Part shown: in pieces, positions 45,568 to 54,809 of the stretch
Position numbering within the stretch: the stretch's first letter is position 1
How the letters are laid out: the number at the start of each line of letters is the position of its first letter
Source: Campylobacter novaezeelandiae
GTDB taxonomy: Bacteria > Campylobacterota > Campylobacteria > Campylobacterales > Campylobacteraceae
Direction of reading: 5' to 3'
NCBI RefSeq assembly: GCF_004323845.1
Contig: NZ_QPGR01000006.1
Location: 1 to 64,000 of the forward strand
DNA: 64,000 nt
Notes under the pieces: generated by a model
The model's database searches: none
The model's input: only the letters and a program-made list of their open reading frames with translations
What the model was told of the DNA's origin: nothing
Made by a program: the position numbers and the translations under genes

Positions 45568-46291
45568 AGCAACACCTCACTTTACCTTGAAAAAATATTT
45601 CATCATCTTTAAAACTAAAAATTAATTCTTCATTGCTTTTTGGTATTATTTTTACTTCATTATATACTAAAGATTTTAGAAAAGCTAAATAAAAACAAGC
45701 TCCCATTCCTGTTCCACAAGCTAAGGTTTCGTTTTCAACTCCTCGTTCAAAGGTTCGCACTTTTATAGTTGATTTATCAATGATTTGAGCATAATTTACA
45801 TTAGCATTATATTTATCTCTTAAAAATTTAGCTTTTTGAATATCAAATTGATTAATATCATCACAAAAATGCACTAAATGTGGCACACCACTATCACACT
45901 CTTGCCAAAGTTTATTTTCAAAAATAAAGGGTTCTTTTATGTATTTTATTTTTCCTAAATTAATACTAACAAGATCATTTTTAATTTGTGCTTTTATAAT
46001 GCCAGCGCCTGTTAAAAAGTTAATATTTTCTTTTTGATGATTAAAATGATGTGCAAAATGTGCCGCTGCTCTAGCTCCATTACCACACATATCAGCTTTA
46101 CTGCCATCATTGTTATAAAATTCCCATTCAAAGTCAAGTTTATCATGCTTTAATATGGCTATCATTCCATCTGCACCTATGCCTTCATAACGGTTGCAAA
46201 GAGTTTTAGCAAGCATGCTTTTATCTCCTTTTTGATTGGCATTAAATATAATAAAATCATTTCCACTGGCGTAATATTTATAAAATTTCAT
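45542..46291 (-). CDS. dapF: Diaminopimelate epimerase
   Basis: This enzyme converts LL- to meso-diaminopimelate for peptidoglycan and lysine. The 249-residue protein has the two catalytic cysteines in ADMCGNGARAA near residue 72 and LACGTGMGA near residue 200. I start at ATG 46291, giving MKFYKYYASGNDF with AAGGAAAC upstream; a longer frame to 46315 lies inside coaE. It overlaps both neighbours. Confidence 0.95.
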   Translation of the reverse strand: MKFYKYYASGNDFIIFNANQKGDKSMLAKTLCNRYEGIGADGMIAILKHDKLDFEWEFYNNDGSKADMCGNGARAAAHFAHHFNHQKENINFLTGAGIIKAQIKNDLVSINLGKIKYIKEPFIFENKLWQECDSGVPHLVHFCDDINQFDIQKAKFLRDKYNANVNYAQIIDKSTIKVRTFERGVENETLACGTGMGACFYLAFLKSLVYNEVKIIPKSNEELIFSFKDDEIFFQGKVRCCFEANYYLL

Positions 46292-46895
46292 TTGTTTCCT
46301 TAGAAAGTTTTTCAATAAATTTTATACTTTTTTTTTGAAAAATCTCATAAGAGCTTTCATTGGTGATTACAAAATCGGCCAAAGAGACTTTTTTTTCTAT
46401 GTCCATTAAAGCATTAATTCTTTTTAAAGCTTCTTCTTTGTTTAAATTATCTCTTTGCATGAGTCTTTTTAAACTTAATTCTTTGGAGGTATAAATTAAA
46501 ATTACTTTACCTAAATTTTTATAAGCCCCGCTTTCAAAAAAAAGCGGAATTTCTATAAAAAAGGGTTTATTTTCTTGTTCTAGAATTTGCATTTGTTCTA
46601 AAATTTTAATTCTTATTTTAGGATGAGTAAAATCTTCTAAGATTTTTTTTGCTTGTGGATTTGAAAAGATTATTTTGCCAAGATTTTTTCTATCTATTTT
46701 ATGATCGTTAATCAAATTTAATTTATCTGTATTAAATGGACTAAAAATTTCTATAAGTTCTTTAGAAAAACTGTCTAAAATTTGATGAGCAATTTTGTCT
46801 GCGCTAATGCTTTTAAATCCCATAGAATTAGCAATTTTGATAAAGGAACTTTTTCCACAGGCTATAGAAGCAGTTACAAAAAAAGCATTTTTCAT
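46278..46895 (-). CDS. coaE: Dephospho-CoA kinase
   Basis: This enzyme performs the last step of coenzyme A synthesis. The 205-residue protein has the P-loop region VTASIACGKSS at residues 7-17, where the usual glycines are replaced (A9, S10, A12) while GKS is kept. SADKIAHQIL follows near residue 31, and the lid region QRDNLNKEEALKRI is normal. It starts the minus-strand group coaE-dapF-Bax. Confidence 0.92.
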   Translation of the reverse strand: MKNAFFVTASIACGKSSFIKIANSMGFKSISADKIAHQILDSFSKELIEIFSPFNTDKLNLINDHKIDRKNLGKIIFSNPQAKKILEDFTHPKIRIKILEQMQILEQENKPFFIEIPLFFESGAYKNLGKVILIYTSKELSLKRLMQRDNLNKEEALKRINALMDIEKKVSLADFVITNESSYEIFQKKSIKFIEKLSKETNEIL

Positions 46896-46955
46896 CTTAT
46901 GCCTTATTAAAATTTATTTCGTTAAAATATCTTTTTCATTCTTAAAGGAAAATAA

Positions 46956-47945
46956 ATGAAAATTTCATATGAAGATGCAGGTGTAAGCGTAGATAAAGGA
47001 AATGCTTTTGTAAAGGCAATTAAGCCTTTGGTGAAAGAGACTTTTAATGATAATGTTGTAGGGGATATTGGATCTTTTGCCGGGGCTTTTAGAATGCCAA
47101 ATGGTTTTAATAAGCCTATTATACTAGGAGCTACAGATGGAGTTGGAACAAAACTACGTCTTGCTATAGAGAGTAAAAGATATGATTTTATAGGTCAAGA
47201 TTTAGTTGCTATGTGTGTAAATGATCTAATTTGCAATTTTGCCACCCCTTTATTTTTTTTGGATTATTATGCTAGTGCTAAACTTGAAATTGAAGTTGCA
47301 AAGGCTGTTATAGCAAGTATTGTTAAAGGATGTAAAGAAGCAAATTGTGCTTTAATAGGCGGAGAGACAGCTGAAATGCCTGGAATGTATGCAAAAAATG
47401 ATTTTGATTTAGCTGGTTTTGCTGTAGGCATAGCTGAAGAGGATGAGTTAGATAGAATGAAATTTGTTAAAAATGGGGATATTTTATTGGCTTTGCCAAG
47501 TTCTGGGCTTCATTCTAATGGGTATTCTTTGGCTAGAAAAGTATTATTTGAAGAATTAAGAATGAATTTTGATGATAAAATAGATGGTAAAAAATTAATT
47601 GATATATTATTAGAACCTACGCGTATTTATGTAAAAGATTTTTTAAAATTAAAACCTTTTATCAATGCTTTAGCTCATATAACAGGTGGTGGAATTATAG
47701 AAAATTTACCACGAGTTCTGCCAAGAGGTATGGGTGCAGTGATTAGAAAACATTATTTAAAAACCCCTGAAATTTTTTATACCATAGCAGAAGCAGTTGA
47801 GGAAGATGAAATGTATAGAAGTTTTAATATGGGAGTAGGTTTAATAATGATTATAGATCCTAAAAATGTAAGCAAAGTATTAGAAAATTCAGATGCTTTT
47901 ATTATAGGGGAAGTGGTGATTAATGAAGGAGTTATTTTAGAATAA
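46956..47945 (+). CDS. purM: Phosphoribosylformylglycinamidine cyclo-ligase (AIR synthetase)
   Basis: A purine-biosynthesis enzyme of 329 residues. It opens with ISYEDAGVSVDKGN and has ATDGVGTKLRLA near residue 57, GGETAEMPGMY near residue 129 and LPSSGLHSNGYSLAR near residue 174, all standard. AAAGGAAAA precedes the ATG. It is divergent from coaE, as in C. jejuni. Confidence 0.96.
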   Translation: MKISYEDAGVSVDKGNAFVKAIKPLVKETFNDNVVGDIGSFAGAFRMPNGFNKPIILGATDGVGTKLRLAIESKRYDFIGQDLVAMCVNDLICNFATPLFFLDYYASAKLEIEVAKAVIASIVKGCKEANCALIGGETAEMPGMYAKNDFDLAGFAVGIAEEDELDRMKFVKNGDILLALPSSGLHSNGYSLARKVLFEELRMNFDDKIDGKKLIDILLEPTRIYVKDFLKLKPFINALAHITGGGIIENLPRVLPRGMGAVIRKHYLKTPEIFYTIAEAVEEDEMYRSFNMGVGLIMIIDPKNVSKVLENSDAFIIGEVVINEGVILE

Positions 47946-48141
47946 GAAGTATTATTTTAAAACATTAGATAAAATATCGGCCGAGTTTTTAAGGTTTGTA
48001 GAAGATTTTTAAAATCATTGTTTGATAGATTAATGAAAATTTTTATTACTATTACCAAAAAATAAGTGAAAATTTGCAATGAAGGTAAAAATTAATTTTT
48101 TAAAATCACCATATGAAGTGGTTTATTAATACTAAAAAGTT

Positions 48142-49323
48142 TTAATTTTTATTTTTTATATTTTTTAAATTTTGCAAAAGTCTTGCCTCATCGCCAAAAC
48201 CCTTACTTTCATAAAATTTTATATCTTTACTAAGGTATTTTTGTTTAACCCAGCCTCCAAAATCATGAGGATAAAGATAGTTCTTTTTATCCTCATGATT
48301 GTTATTTAAAAAATTTGGAATTTCTAAAGCTTTGTTATTTTTTACATAGGTTAAAGCTTGATTGATAGCTTTATAACTTGAATTTGATTTTATGGCACTT
48401 GCTAAATATACTACACATTGCGATAAAATGATTCTAGCTTCTGGATAGCCTATATTTTTAACTGCTTGTAAAGTTGAAACTGCTAAATTTAAGGCATTAG
48501 GATCAGCATTGCCTATGTCTTCACTTGCAAAAATTACAAGACGTCTTGCTATAAAATCTGCATTTTCTCCACTTTGTATCAATCTAGCCAGATAATAAAG
48601 ACTAGCATCTACATCACTTCCTCTTAAGCTTTTAATTAAGGCGCTAATTAAAATAAAATGTGTATCTTTTGAATTTGCTCCTTCATTGGAAATGTTATTT
48701 TTAAGTTTTTTAAGATTTGTTAAACTAATATGCTTTTCATTTAAAACAAGTGCAAATTCAAGCCAATTTAACATCGATCTTGTATCTGAACTTTGGAGTA
48801 ATAGTTTTTTTGCGTCCTCATCTATATTAAATTCTAATTCTTTTTGTATTTTTGAAAATAATATATCAAGATCTTTGGCTTTTAAACTTTGAAATTCAAA
48901 AAGCATAGAACGACTTCTAATACCTTCACTTAATACAAAATAAGGATTTTCTGTACTTGCTCCTATTATAATACAACGATAATTTTCCATAGGAATTAAA
49001 AGTATTTCTTGTTGAATTTTATTAAGACGATGAATTTCATCTATAAAAATAAATGGTTTATAAAGGCTATTTTTATAATTTTCCAATATTTTTCTAAGTT
49101 CTTCAAGTTTAAAATTGCCCCCATCAAATTCATAAAAATCAAGTCCAAATTCTTTGGCTACTACTCTTGCAAAACTTGTTTTTCCACAACCTGCTGGACC
49201 AAAAAAAATGCTATGAGGAAGTTTTTGCATAGCAATAAATCTTTTAAAGATTTCTACAAGCTCATATTGTCCTAAAACTTCGTCTAAACTTTTAGGACGA
49301 AATTTTAAACTTAAATTATTCAA
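48142..49323 (-). CDS. rarA: Replication-associated recombination protein RarA
   Basis: A 393-residue AAA+ clamp-loader-like ATPase acting at stalled forks. Walker A is GPAGCGKT at residues 42-49, Walker B is FIFIDEIH near residue 92, and the C-terminal tetramerisation region follows (SLRGSDVDASLYYLARLI). The start is TTG at 49323, overlapping the DUF945 stop (TTGA). The 196 bases between it and purM (47946-48141) hold no gene; only a weak hairpin around 48106-48121 is visible. Confidence 0.93.
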   Translation of the reverse strand: MNNLSLKFRPKSLDEVLGQYELVEIFKRFIAMQKLPHSIFFGPAGCGKTSFARVVAKEFGLDFYEFDGGNFKLEELRKILENYKNSLYKPFIFIDEIHRLNKIQQEILLIPMENYRCIIIGASTENPYFVLSEGIRSRSMLFEFQSLKAKDLDILFSKIQKELEFNIDEDAKKLLLQSSDTRSMLNWLEFALVLNEKHISLTNLKKLKNNISNEGANSKDTHFILISALIKSLRGSDVDASLYYLARLIQSGENADFIARRLVIFASEDIGNADPNALNLAVSTLQAVKNIGYPEARIILSQCVVYLASAIKSNSSYKAINQALTYVKNNKALEIPNFLNNNHEDKKNYLYPHDFGGWVKQKYLSKDIKFYESKGFGDEARLLQNLKNIKNKN

Positions 49324-50489
49324 TCTAAAGAAATTCCTAAATTTAAATCATTTCCATTAATTTTCATATGAAAATCATTTTCTGTATTATTTAAACTAAA
49401 ATCCATAACATACTTCCCATTTTTTTGTACAAAATATTCATCAAATCCGCCTATAAAAATAGTGCTAGGAAATAGTTTTGAAATTTTTTCATCACTGGTA
49501 ATTGTTGCTTTAACTTGATAATCTGTATTATAAGTTTGTATATTTGCATTCATTTTGATTTCTTTCTTATCTTTAAAAAAACTAAATTCTTGCATATTTA
49601 AACTAGGATTAAATTTTAAAAATTCTTTTAAATAAATTTCAAGATTTGGTTTTTCTCCTTGATTAAGTTCTTTATTTAAATTTTCTAAAGTTTCTTTTGA
49701 TATTTGATCTAAAGATAGATTTAATTTAAGATTTTTAATCTCTTCTTTAGAGTTTGGTGTAATTTCATTGGAAATATTGTCAATATTTAAAAATATATTA
49801 AAATTTAAGGTATTGTTATCATTTAAATTGATATCCATTCTAGAAATAATATTTGTAAAATTAATTTTATCTATATCAAGATTAGAGATTTTAATTTCTT
49901 GTTCGCTTTCATAAAAAGTATTTAAGAATTCATTGATATGAAGAGCGGTATTTATATGATTATTGAAACTTATATTGTCTATTTTAATATGTTCATAAAA
50001 TGAATCTACAATAATTTGGTCTATATCAAGACTAGTGTTTTTGATTTTGATTTGTTTATCAAATAAGATATTTGCTTTAAGACCTTTAAAAATAAAATTT
50101 TCTTTTTTATGATTTAAATTTATATCATTAAAATAAATATTAAAATTTGCATCATTAAATGTTATTTTTGTATTAAATTTGCCAAGAATTTCATCTGAAT
50201 CAAAAAAAGGATTACTAAAATTACCTTCTATATTTTTAGAAGTGAAAAAATTATTATACATATTTAATTCAACTTTGCTTTTTAAATTCTTATTTAAATT
50301 TGTAAATACAATATCATATGTTGCATGAGATTTAAAGAAACCTTGATTAAAATTAATATTTTCAATTTTATAAAATTCTGTATTTTGGGTAATAAGATTA
50401 AAAATTTTTTGATTTAACTTGCTTATATAAAAAATATGCGCAAAGTAAGCTATTGTAAGTATCGCTAAAATGCTAATAATTTTTTTCAT
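49320..50489 (-). CDS. DUF945-family envelope protein (YdgA-like)
   Basis: A 389-residue protein with an N-terminal signal anchor (residues 3-20) and a long beta-rich, Asn-rich domain presumably in the periplasm. The opening pattern (anchor, then FNQGFFKSHATYDI) matches the DUF945/YdgA family. Function is unknown. The start has AGGATGAAAG upstream, and it lies 12 bases after the preceding gene. Confidence 0.75.
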   Translation of the reverse strand: MKKIISILAILTIAYFAHIFYISKLNQKIFNLITQNTEFYKIENINFNQGFFKSHATYDIVFTNLNKNLKSKVELNMYNNFFTSKNIEGNFSNPFFDSDEILGKFNTKITFNDANFNIYFNDINLNHKKENFIFKGLKANILFDKQIKIKNTSLDIDQIIVDSFYEHIKIDNISFNNHINTALHINEFLNTFYESEQEIKISNLDIDKINFTNIISRMDINLNDNNTLNFNIFLNIDNISNEITPNSKEEIKNLKLNLSLDQISKETLENLNKELNQGEKPNLEIYLKEFLKFNPSLNMQEFSFFKDKKEIKMNANIQTYNTDYQVKATITSDEKISKLFPSTIFIGGFDEYFVQKNGKYVMDFSLNNTENDFHMKINGNDLNLGISLD

Positions 50490-50501
50490 CTTTCATCCTG
50501 G

Positions 50502-51638
50502 TTATTTTTTTATTAATTTTTTTGCTTTTTCCCAAAGTCTTATACCTAGTTTTTTTGCTTTTTTAGAATTTAAATCATTGTATTTCTCATTGCTTATTTT
50601 TTCAAGTTCAAAAATTTCTTGTTTAAATTCATAAATTTTCTTTTGGGCAAGCTTATTAAAATCATTAATTTTTGGATTATTTCTAAGTTCATGAAGATTA
50701 AAAATAAGCTGTTCTCTGCTTTCTGAAGCAAAGCGTTTAAGCTTTGCAAATATATTATCTAATTCATTTTCTAGTAAACTTTCAACAATTTTTTTAGAAG
50801 GATTATTTTGTTTTTTACTTTCAACTTTTAAAAGATCAATAAAATCATCTTCTATTCGTATCAATTCTTTGCTTTTTATATAAATATCTTCTTTAAAATT
50901 TGTATAAGCAAGAGAATTTTTAAATTTCTCTATACTCAAAGCAATGCCTTCTTGGGTTCCTTTAATGCTTCCTAGACATAAATCTTTAGCATAAGCTATA
51001 GATTCATTAGCTATTTCAAAAGCAGTGTTTAGTATTATGCTTGATATTTTAAGCATTCTTTCTTTTTCAAAATTCGTTTCACAAATAGCATTATATACAA
51101 GATTTTTAGCAATCTCGCTACTTGTTAGTTCTATATCTTCACCTTTTTCAAGTGTGGTTAAAAATGCACTTTCTGCAGTTTCTTTTAAAATTCCTAACAT
51201 TTCAATATCAAATAAAATTGCATCATTTATATTGCCAAGCAAATCATCTTTATAAGGTGATTGAAGTAAGGTTTTTTCGAATTCTAAAAAATTATTACTA
51301 ATTTGATTTTTTAGCATATTTTTTTGATTTTCGACCTTTCTTTTGAAAATGGTTAACTTATCAATATAATTATAAAGAATTTTTTCTTCCTCATAAATAC
51401 TTGCTTTAATAAGAGTTCTTATAAGCAAGGTTACATTTTCATCGTTTAATAGGTTAATTTTTTTAAGAGAATTTAAAAATTCAACTAGAAGTTGGTTAAG
51501 AATTTCTTGAGAATTATTTTTATTTCTATCTATTTGCTCTTTTGCTAGATTAAAAACTAATTTTTCAATTAAATTTTCAATATTTTCTTTAGGGGAATTT
51601 AAAAGTGAATTTTCAAAAATAATTATAGTATTTTTCAT
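50502..51638 (-). CDS. Alpha-helical protein of unknown function (Cj0254-like)
   Basis: A 378-residue cytoplasmic protein that is almost entirely helical, rich in Glu, Lys, Asn and Leu, with no membrane segment. Long amphipathic helices with heptad character (for instance residues 310-360) suggest a coiled coil. The C terminus is very basic (KKAKKLGIRLWEKAKKLIKK). I start at ATG 51638, preceded by AGAAAGA, rather than a TTG at 51662 inside the DUF493 gene. In position it matches C. jejuni Cj0254. No function is known to me. Confidence 0.7.
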   Translation of the reverse strand: MKNTIIIFENSLLNSPKENIENLIEKLVFNLAKEQIDRNKNNSQEILNQLLVEFLNSLKKINLLNDENVTLLIRTLIKASIYEEEKILYNYIDKLTIFKRKVENQKNMLKNQISNNFLEFEKTLLQSPYKDDLLGNINDAILFDIEMLGILKETAESAFLTTLEKGEDIELTSSEIAKNLVYNAICETNFEKERMLKISSIILNTAFEIANESIAYAKDLCLGSIKGTQEGIALSIEKFKNSLAYTNFKEDIYIKSKELIRIEDDFIDLLKVESKKQNNPSKKIVESLLENELDNIFAKLKRFASESREQLIFNLHELRNNPKINDFNKLAQKKIYEFKQEIFELEKISNEKYNDLNSKKAKKLGIRLWEKAKKLIKK

Positions 51639-51651
51639 ATTAATATTCTTT

Positions 51652-51915
51652 CTATAAAACAAATTGGGCTTTATTTTTTAATTTTTCAAAAATATTTAAA
51701 CGGTCCATTTTGCTATCTACATAAACAGAAAGCAAATAACTTTGATATTTTCCATTTTTGCTTGAATTTGTATGTTTAAATTTAAAATCTCTTTGTTTTA
51801 GAATATCTATAAAAATTTCTTCTGCTTTTATTTCTGTACGAAAAATAACTTTATAATCCCAATAGGTAGGATAATTTATAATGGGTTCTTGGTTAAGATC
51901 TATTATATTCTCCAC
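51652..51915 (-). CDS. DUF493-family protein (YbeD-like)
   Basis: An 87-residue alpha-beta protein whose middle and end ([33 protein letters not shown]) match the ferredoxin-like DUF493/YbeD fold. Function is unknown. It starts within moaC, with a 23-base overlap, and precedes the helical protein gene. Confidence 0.8.
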   Translation of the reverse strand: MENIIDLNQEPIINYPTYWDYKVIFRTEIKAEEIFIDILKQRDFKFKHTNSSKNGKYQSYLLSVYVDSKMDRLNIFEKLKNKAQFVL

Positions 51916-52366
51916 TTTTACCTCCTTGTTTATGTTCTAAGATAATATTATTAATACACATGGTTTTATCAATAGCTTTAACCATATCATAAATAGTAAG
52001 CAAACCAATGCTTACGGCTGTAAGTGCTTCCATTTCAACACCTGTTTTTCCTTCGCACTTTATGCTTACTGATAATTTGAAAGAATATTCTTTTTCATTT
52101 TCTACTATATCTGTTTGAATTTTGCTAAGCATTAATGGATGGCACATAGGTATAAGTTCGCTTGTTTTTTTAGCTCCCATAATTGCTGCTATAACTGCGG
52201 TTTGCAAAACAGGTCCTTTTTTGACCGCATTTTGTTTTATGGCATTAAAAGCTTCTTTACTCATGGAAATAACTCCACTTGCTATAGCAATTCTTTGAGT
52301 AATATCTTTTGCACTTATATCAACCATTTGAGGTTGATTGTTTTTATCTAAATGTGTAATTTTCAT
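51893..52366 (-). CDS. moaC: Cyclic pyranopterin monophosphate synthase
   Basis: This enzyme makes cPMP in molybdenum-cofactor synthesis. The 157-residue protein has the family core [18 protein letters not shown] near residue 67 and the conserved [23 protein letters not shown] near residues 106-128, including the catalytic Lys. In the genome order it matches Cj0252. Confidence 0.96.
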   Translation of the reverse strand: MKITHLDKNNQPQMVDISAKDITQRIAIASGVISMSKEAFNAIKQNAVKKGPVLQTAVIAAIMGAKKTSELIPMCHPLMLSKIQTDIVENEKEYSFKLSVSIKCEGKTGVEMEALTAVSIGLLTIYDMVKAIDKTMCINNIILEHKQGGKSGEYNRS

Positions 52367-52455
52367 AAATATGCCTTAATAAAAATATTAAATTATAACA
52401 AAGTGATTAAAAATTTAAGCTAAAATAGCCTATATAATTTATAAGGAGAGAAAAA

Positions 52456-52602
52456 ATGGCTTACGATGAAGAAGAATATTTAGATTATGATGAATTTGAA
52501 GAAAGTCAAGATTATGAAGAGCATCAAAAAAATTATAATTATGATGAGGATGATTATGAATACAGCGATGAGGATAAAGATGATTTTTATGAAATGGACT
52601 AA
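52456..52602 (+). CDS. Highly acidic 48-residue protein (Cj0251-like)
   Basis: A short gene with a strong AAGGAGAG site. The product has 24 Asp or Glu out of 48 residues and nine tyrosines, with only two lysines and no arginine. No fold is suggested; it is probably disordered or acts as a nucleic-acid mimic or partner-binding tail. From memory C. jejuni has a gene annotated only as highly acidic protein at this position. It runs opposite to its neighbours, and its stop overlaps the stop of the convergent gene. Confidence 0.85.
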   Translation: MAYDEEEYLDYDEFEESQDYEEHQKNYNYDEDDYEYSDEDKDDFYEMD

Positions 52603-53075
52603 TAATATCCAACACACATACTCTCAGTGATCTTAATACGCTTTTCAAAAGGGGCTGGGCTAAAAAAATGACATTTTTCTATATAGATAAATTGATGGTA
52701 GTCTAGCCCTAAAAAATCATAAAATGCTTTTAAATTAACAAATTTGATTCCATAAATTTCTTTAATTTCTAAAAGTTTATAAATAGAAGAATTATTTTTT
52801 TTAACTAGATGTGAAGGGGCTAAAGTTGTAAAAGAACAAAAAGAGCTTGCAAGAACAAAACCGCTTAAGTCGCTACATTGTTTTACAATATGTCTATATT
52901 TTTTTAAAATGCAATTTTTATGTAAAAAAATTGTTCTTGTCCCTTGATATTTGGCTATATTAATATTTTTCCAAAATTTATAAGCATTTTTTGAAATATT
53001 TGCAATTTTATGAAATTCGGCATTTAAAATATAATCATCTAAGAATTCATTTGGAGGCAAGATGATAGTTTTCAT
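52599..53075 (-). CDS. Protein of unknown function downstream of the HDOD gene (Cj0249-like)
   Basis: A 158-residue protein with a mixed composition, five cysteines and aromatic-rich patches; no signal peptide or membrane segment. It begins MKTIILPPNEFLDD. ATG 53075 lies eight bases after the HDOD stop, and TTG at 53078 is an alternative. It keeps this position beside the HDOD gene in C. jejuni, so a joint role in motility regulation is possible, but I do not recognise a domain. Confidence 0.7.
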   Translation of the reverse strand: MKTIILPPNEFLDDYILNAEFHKIANISKNAYKFWKNINIAKYQGTRTIFLHKNCILKKYRHIVKQCSDLSGFVLASSFCSFTTLAPSHLVKKNNSSIYKLLEIKEIYGIKFVNLKAFYDFLGLDYHQFIYIEKCHFFSPAPFEKRIKITESMCVGYY

Positions 53076-53082
53076 CAATACT

Positions 53083-53952
53083 TCAATTTTTATTTAAATT
53101 TTCTTTTGCTTTAGGGGGTAATTTTGCTAGAAAATTATGCATATTAAAAGAAATTCCTTGAGAATTAGCCTCCTCAAGAAGTGATATAGCAGTTTTAACA
53201 TTAAAAGGGGAGCTACCATTATATGGGGTAAAAAGATGGTCGATAACTGATAAAGCATAGGATGATTTTTTAACTTTTTCAGAAGCAGAATGCGGAGTGT
53301 GAATATAACAGATAGTTTCAACTAAGCTTTCATCGAAATTCCAGCGATGAAGTAAGAAGCCCAAAAATGATATATGATCAACCCCTAAATATTTATTTTC
53401 AGCTTCTTTTATGTCGCTTAATCCTGTTTTTTTAAGATATTCTAAAAATTCTTTATCTTTATTATTTTGTATTAAAAAATTAGCAAATATAATCATTCCA
53501 AGTCTCAATAATAGAGCACATGGAGCAAGAAGATAAGAGAGTTGTCTGTCTTCTTCATTAAGCCAATTTGCAATAAAAAATATTTCTTCTCTACAAGAAT
53601 TTAAAAATACTGAAGTATCTAAACCATAAGGAGAAAGGTCAACTTTAAAACTATCTTTAATAGAATCAGCAGTAATAAGATTTTTAATATTTCCAATGCC
53701 TAATAAAGTAATAACTTGATTAATAGTTGTGATTTCTCTTGAAAAACCATAATAAGGAGAATTAGCAAGTTTTAAAAGTTTAGCTGTTATTAAAGGATCA
53801 CTAGAGATTATTTCGGCTACTTTGTTTGTTTCTATGTTAGATCCTGATTTTTCTATATAATTATTAAGCTTTACAATTGTATCTGGTAAAGGAGGAAGAA
53901 TTTCTACGCTTTTAAGTAAAATCTCATTTATATCTTCATTGCTTGATTGCAT
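53083..53952 (-). CDS. HDOD-domain signalling protein (Cj0248-like)
   Basis: A 289-residue protein with the HDOD fold: ILPPLPDTIVKL at the start, then SSDPLITAKLLKLANSPYYGF near residue 50 and TTINQVITLLGIGNIKNLI near residue 76. The family lacks the metal-binding HD residues and acts as a scaffold rather than a phosphodiesterase. From memory the C. jejuni orthologue (Cj0248) is needed for normal motility. AAAGGAAT precedes the ATG at 53952. Confidence 0.87.
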   Translation of the reverse strand: MQSSNEDINEILLKSVEILPPLPDTIVKLNNYIEKSGSNIETNKVAEIISSDPLITAKLLKLANSPYYGFSREITTINQVITLLGIGNIKNLITADSIKDSFKVDLSPYGLDTSVFLNSCREEIFFIANWLNEEDRQLSYLLAPCALLLRLGMIIFANFLIQNNKDKEFLEYLKKTGLSDIKEAENKYLGVDHISFLGFLLHRWNFDESLVETICYIHTPHSASEKVKKSSYALSVIDHLFTPYNGSSPFNVKTAISLLEEANSQGISFNMHNFLAKLPPKAKENLNKN

Positions 53953-54064
53953 TTTTATTCCTTTTCTATGGTTTATAGTTGTAAGTTTTTATTATATCTA
54001 AATTTTAATTTACTATTTAGCTATAAATAAATTTATTTTTTAATGAAGATATCTTGTAGTAAAG

Positions 54065-54092
54065 TTAGAGTCAAATATAAAATTGACTCTAA
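54065..54092 (-). terminator. rplT: Terminator of the rpmI-rplT operon
   Basis: A ten-base inverted repeat (TTAGAGTCAA and its complement, eight-base loop) begins four bases after the rplT stop on the minus strand. The U-run after it is weak. Confidence 0.65.
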
Positions 54093-54096
54093 AAGA

Positions 54097-54453
54097 TTAT
54101 TTTAAATGTTCTTTGACGTTTTGAACTATTTTTGAAAAAGCATCAGCATCATTCATAGCCAAATTAGCTAGAATTTTTCTATCAAGCTCTATATTTGCCT
54201 TTTTTAAGCCGTTAATAAATCTAGAGTAGCTGATATTGTTCAACCTACAAGCAGCGTTAATACGTATAATCCATAAACGACGGAAATCTCTTTTTTTACG
54301 ACGTCTATCACGATAAGCATAAACTAGACTTCTTTCTAGTTGCTCTTTTGCTTTTCTAAAATGCTTGCGACGACCGCTATAAAAGCCTCTCGCTAGTTTT
54401 AAGATTTTTTTATGTCTGCGGCGTCTTACTACACCTGTTTTTACTCTTGCCAT
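54097..54453 (-). CDS. rplT: 50S ribosomal protein L20
   Basis: A 118-residue, very basic protein beginning [21 protein letters not shown], with [17 protein letters not shown] near residue 57. It binds 23S rRNA early in assembly. AAGGAATA precedes the ATG. infC, which often leads this operon in other bacteria, is absent here. Confidence 0.97.
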   Translation of the reverse strand: MARVKTGVVRRRRHKKILKLARGFYSGRRKHFRKAKEQLERSLVYAYRDRRRKKRDFRRLWIIRINAACRLNNISYSRFINGLKKANIELDRKILANLAMNDADAFSKIVQNVKEHLK

Positions 54454-54534
54454 ATTTATTCCTTTTTACAAATTGGCGTCCAAAATGGATCTTTCCCTTA
54501 TCTTAGGGGAGTTTAAATGACTTTTGTCAAAAAC

Positions 54535-54726
54535 TTAAATTCCTAACATTTTTTCAACAGCTTTTATATTCGTACTATGAACATATTTTGCTGTTCTAAG
54601 ATCACGCATTCTTTTTGCAGGTTTTTTTGTCAAAATATGACTTCTAAAAGCAGAGCCTCTTTTGATCTTATTTTTACCTACTTTAAAGCGTTTAACAGCG
54701 CTTTTAACGCTTTTCATTTTTGGCAT
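54535..54726 (-). CDS. rpmI: 50S ribosomal protein L35
   Basis: A 63-residue basic protein beginning [19 protein letters not shown] with the typical [19 protein letters not shown] in the middle. AAAGGAAAAA precedes the ATG. The 81 bases between it and rplT contain an imperfect hairpin (around 54495-54512) but no gene. Confidence 0.97.
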   Translation of the reverse strand: MPKMKSVKSAVKRFKVGKNKIKRGSAFRSHILTKKPAKRMRDLRTAKYVHSTNIKAVEKMLGI

Positions 54727-54809
54727 ATTTTTCCTTTAAATTTTAAGAATAATGTATGAAATACTAGTGAAAATTTGCTTTTTTTATGCTGAATTTAAAG
54801 CTATTAAAT

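Noticed and set aside
47946..48141. Possible gene or mobile-element remnant in the gap between purM and rarA
   Set aside because: No frame with a start and ribosome site and no inverted repeats of insertion-sequence type; only a weak hairpin is visible.
52439..52648. Minus-strand frame over the acidic gene, rich in His, Phe and Leu
   Set aside because: It is the complement of the acidic Asp/Glu/Tyr codons; the plus-strand frame has the strong AAGGAGAG and the expected position.
54454..54534. L20-type autoregulatory leader between rpmI and rplT
   Set aside because: Only an imperfect seven-base stem is visible; it does not resemble the known L20 operator.
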